A model generated the notes under the pieces. The model made no database searches. It saw only the letters and a program-made list of their open reading frames with translations, and had not been told where the DNA came from. Positions 61,313 through 64,000 of a stretch of 64,000 bases of DNA are shown piece after piece; positions within the stretch are counted from its first letter, which is position 1, and the number at the start of each line of letters is the position of its first letter. The DNA lies in assembly GCA_001949185.1 (NCBI GenBank), contig BDGG01000006.1, forward strand, positions 1,609,657 to 1,673,656, in the 5' to 3' direction. The stretch comes from Ramazzottius varieornatus. Taxonomy: Eukaryota > Tardigrada > Eutardigrada > Parachela > Ramazzottiidae. The position numbers and the translations under genes were made by a program.

Positions 61313-63809
61313 CTATAAGGCGGTCTGCTTTTCAGCGGAAAGTTTATCGAAGAGAATGTTTTGAAAGCAGTCTATTAGATTATTCAAACCCAACAAGTAA
61401 CCATCTTCGTGGTTGCCTTCCTTCCAGGGTTTGAGATGATCCACGTGAACGCCTTCAGGTAATGGCATAGTTTTGGCAAAGTCAATCATCCAGACACCTG
61501 CCAGGCCTTTGATGTCATGGATTAAAAGTAGCGAACTACCGATGACTTCGTGTGCGGCGAAGAACTTGGAAGAGAACAGGGCTTTCCGCAGCGTCTTTAG
61601 ACGCTGAATATACATTTGCTGTAATCGAGAAAGAGATGAATATTTAATGGAAGGCGCTGAAGGCAAGGAGGATAATTAAACTTACAATCACTTCCAGGTT
61701 ACAGTCAGTAAACTGCCGTAAGACTTGCATCACTTCGCTTTTCCTTTTGGTAAACTTGAAATTCTTGGAGCAGTATCCATCGGCTTTCTGAAACATGGAA
61801 ACACTTATCAATACATTAGAGACGTGACCTAGACGCTCAGCTCCGTTAAGCAGAACAAACCTTGATGCCTTCAACCCGGAAGCCCAGCGTTGCCGTTGAA
61901 CTGACTGTTTCTCTCCACTGCATGTAACGAGGCTTTGTGACGGCGGCTTGCTCGTGCTCTTCAGGTGTCGGCTCGTTAGGATCGACCTCAATCATTTTCT
62001 GATACATATCCTGCAAAAATAAACATCGAAGTTGCTACCCGGAAATTGTAAAGATAGAAGCAGATAGCCGCCAGAAGTTCGCCGACGAGATCAACGGAGG
62101 TCAGGTGCGGCGACGGAGCGACCAGGACCACGGATTGCTGGGTTGGCCGATTAGTTGAGGCGCCAGACTTAAGATCTGGTGGGTTCACCAGCTTGAGTTC
62201 GAACCTCACACTTAGCAAACTTTTTGTCTTTTTCGAAACTACTAATTTTGAATTTGGATGTTCTAAGAGGATTTCCTGTTTATTTACTTACCGGTCGCAT
62301 CTTAGGATTTTTCTTGGCTTTGGTTAGCTCCTCTTCGAGATAAGTACGAACACCAACTTTGCAGTCCATGACCGACACGGAAGGATCGAAGCCGCTGAGT
62401 AAATCACGCATCTCTATGAACTCTTCCTCGTTGACGATTGTTTTGCCAATCAACAGCGGCGCAAATGGCTTCAAGACGTCGTCCATCAACAACTGCAGAC
62501 AATTATGTTCTTCAGGTGTAAATTTCTTGCGCACAATACCATTGTCTCCTGTCACAAAGTTTCCCTCGTGGCCAGCTAACTGCACCCACGGCATTCTTCG
62601 ATCACCGCAAATAGCATAGGTACAGCGAATAAACTGTCTGATCAGCGCCCAGTGATACTGCAAAGAGATAATCACAACGTAAGATGTCGTCTCCGCTTCC
62701 AACCGATAAACTTGAAATGGAAAACCGGGAATTAATCGCTTCGTGACGCAAAAGCCTTATCAGGTTCCGAGATTTCCGGACACCCACGTGTTGAATACGG
62801 ACAGCGGCCACCAATTTGGTTGGTAATCGGGTAAACATTTCTCGTTTGTAACAGGCTATCGCTTCACCAGAACGAGCGCCCTACTGGTCGCCATCAAGCT
62901 ACAGCTGAAACAAAGCTTGTTCAGAGTAGCCAATCAAGATTCAGCACCATATCAGCTTCAAATTTTGATTGGTCCAGTAGGCGGAACCGCTCAGCCTTCT
63001 TGATTGAACGACAACATTGTGTCCATTTGAATTATTGATTTTATTTCCGTTGAAATTTATCGGTGCTGTCGTTCTCTTACCTTTGCTCGTTGAGATCCTA
63101 CAATCTGTGGCTTTCCAGACGCAAGGGAAGACTGGCTGTGGGCAGAACAAAGACCGGGCAGGCTCAGCTCGGAGTGTCCATAGCGGAGAGATTCGGAGAA
63201 TACTTGGTGGCTGCCAGATCCATTCGAAGTGTGAGAGATGGCTAAATTCTTCAACGCCAGTAAATTCCCTCTATCATTCACCCCAACAGCTTCCGTACTA
63301 CTCCGGAGAGATTTTGAAGGAAGAAGGAGGGCTGATTTGCCGACGGAGCTTGTAGAGGAGATTTGAGGGGAGAGATTATTCGTGGAGGAGGAGACAAGTA
63401 ACTGGGTCGGTTTGTCAGGATCAGCTTCTGGAAGGTTCGGCTTGGTCATGGTAATCTCCGGAATGTTTATGAGTTCTGAGGATGCTCGAAGCTCGAGATT
63501 CTTTGGCTTGGTAGGATCAGGAGATTGAGTTTGTCTCTTGTAGCAACAGGGAAAGACATCTCTCGCCGACTGCTTGCACGAGCGCAGCCAGCTTCTCCAG
63601 TCGAGTGTCGCTGACGTTGATTTCTTCCTGGGTGGATCCCGCTCCTTGGTCCTGTTACCTACGAGATATACCACGGTGGGGTACAAAGGTAAGCTTCGTG
63701 TGCGGCAATTTTGTTCAGGAGACCAACGAAGACTTTCCGACAAAACTGGCAGTGTGAAACTAAATGCGAAAAAAAAAGTTCTTTCCCGATTTTCTGAACA
63801 TGGTTCCAT
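61313..63809 (-). CDS. ITPK: Inositol-trisphosphate 3-kinase
   Basis: Phosphorylates Ins(1,4,5)P3 to Ins(1,3,4,5)P4, shaping calcium signals. Exons: 63081-63809, 62292-62657, 61861-62010, 61686-61787 and 61313-61618, in phase, 550 residues. The catalytic domain matches the animal IP3K family: [27 protein letters not shown], the substrate/ATP block [85 protein letters not shown] (usually IDFGKT, so Gly to Ala here) and [14 protein letters not shown]. The first exon is Ser/Pro-rich and poorly conserved, as in vertebrate ITPKs. Its start at 63809 is the least certain point; an acceptor-like CGTAG near 63662 could mean a shorter exon. Confidence 0.95.
62137..62217 (+). tRNA. tRNA-Leu (anticodon UAA)
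   Basis: Reads as a class II tRNA of 81 nt. The acceptor stem is GCTGGGT/ACTTAGC with two G-T pairs and discriminator A. The A-box-like TGGCCGATTAGTTGAGGC starts at 62144. The anticodon stem CCAGA/TCTGG encloses CTTAAGA (anticodon TAA at 62170-62172). The long variable arm is TGGGTTCACCA. The T arm has loop TTCGAAC, with one mismatch at the base of its stem. It lies on the opposite strand inside the 62011-62291 intron of the IP3 kinase gene. Confidence 0.88.
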
Positions 63810-64000
63810 ATCAGACGTACAAGCACGTGACGATGTCAGTCAGTTTTACTGTATAATGTCACGTGCTCGTGTTCTCGCAGGTACCATTCAAGCTGCCTGT
63901 AAGGCCCGTGCCTGACGCGCACTTCGCCGTGCGCTCGACAATGCGCAGATGTGAGTGGCTCGTGCTTAAGTTAGCTCACCGTTTGTAGGTTCTTCCGGCA
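63810..64000. other. Upstream of IP3 kinase, nothing recognised
   Basis: Contains CACGTGACGATGTCAG and TGTCACGTGCTCG, two CACGTG E-boxes near 63824 and 63860 in inverted surroundings. They might be regulatory. Confidence 0.3.

Overview
This is eukaryotic nuclear DNA, almost certainly from a bilaterian invertebrate. Nearly every gene is split by short GT-AG introns (about 60-400 bp), and the recognisable products are animal proteins: a Phox2 homeodomain factor, spermidine synthase, F-actin capping protein beta, atypical protein kinase C, Ski/Sno, inositol-trisphosphate 3-kinase, a rhodopsin-class receptor and a BTB protein. The phylum cannot be settled from the sequence alone. Gene calls were built by hand: exon ends were placed on splice signals and accepted only when the reading phase closed across every junction.

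Layout. 1-4 kb: a broken relic ORF, a four-unit minisatellite and a small unrecognised gene. 4.3-8.5 kb (-): Phox2 in five exons. 9.8-11.4 kb (-): spermidine synthase in six exons, one intron being GC-AG. 12.6-14.1 kb (-): capping protein beta. 15.2-19.5 kb (+): atypical PKC in 18 exons, followed at 20.0-22.2 kb by a decayed partial copy of the same gene carrying a hAT-like element. 26.2-37.7 kb (+): Ski, with a strongly G-rich 8.8-kb intron that contains a poly(G)-flanked assembly gap. 38.5-39.8 kb (-): three related small cysteine-containing units. 39.7-40.5 kb (+): a bacterial-type TauD-like dioxygenase gene, spliced but damaged. 43.0-45.8 kb (-): an eight-exon, 646-residue protein of unknown family. 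47-53.6 kb: repeat-rich DNA with an interrupted ORF and a relic receptor exon. 54.5-56.1 kb (+): an intact class A receptor. 56.3-58.6 kb: a dead Mutator-like transposon with a FLYWCH domain. 60.0-61.0 kb (+): a BTB protein. 61.3-63.8 kb (-): inositol-trisphosphate 3-kinase, with a tRNA-Leu(UAA) gene on the opposite strand inside one intron.

The genes do not form an operon or one pathway; this is ordinary mixed animal gene order. The recurring architectural theme is small inverted-repeat elements. A hairpin family built on CAAGTGGCGCACG / CGTGCGCCACTTG appears at least 13 times, nearly always inside introns or beside genes. Two other elements have clean 8-bp target duplications. The most unusual items are the TauD-like gene, the cysteine triplet, the skewed Ski intron and the unidentified 646-residue protein.
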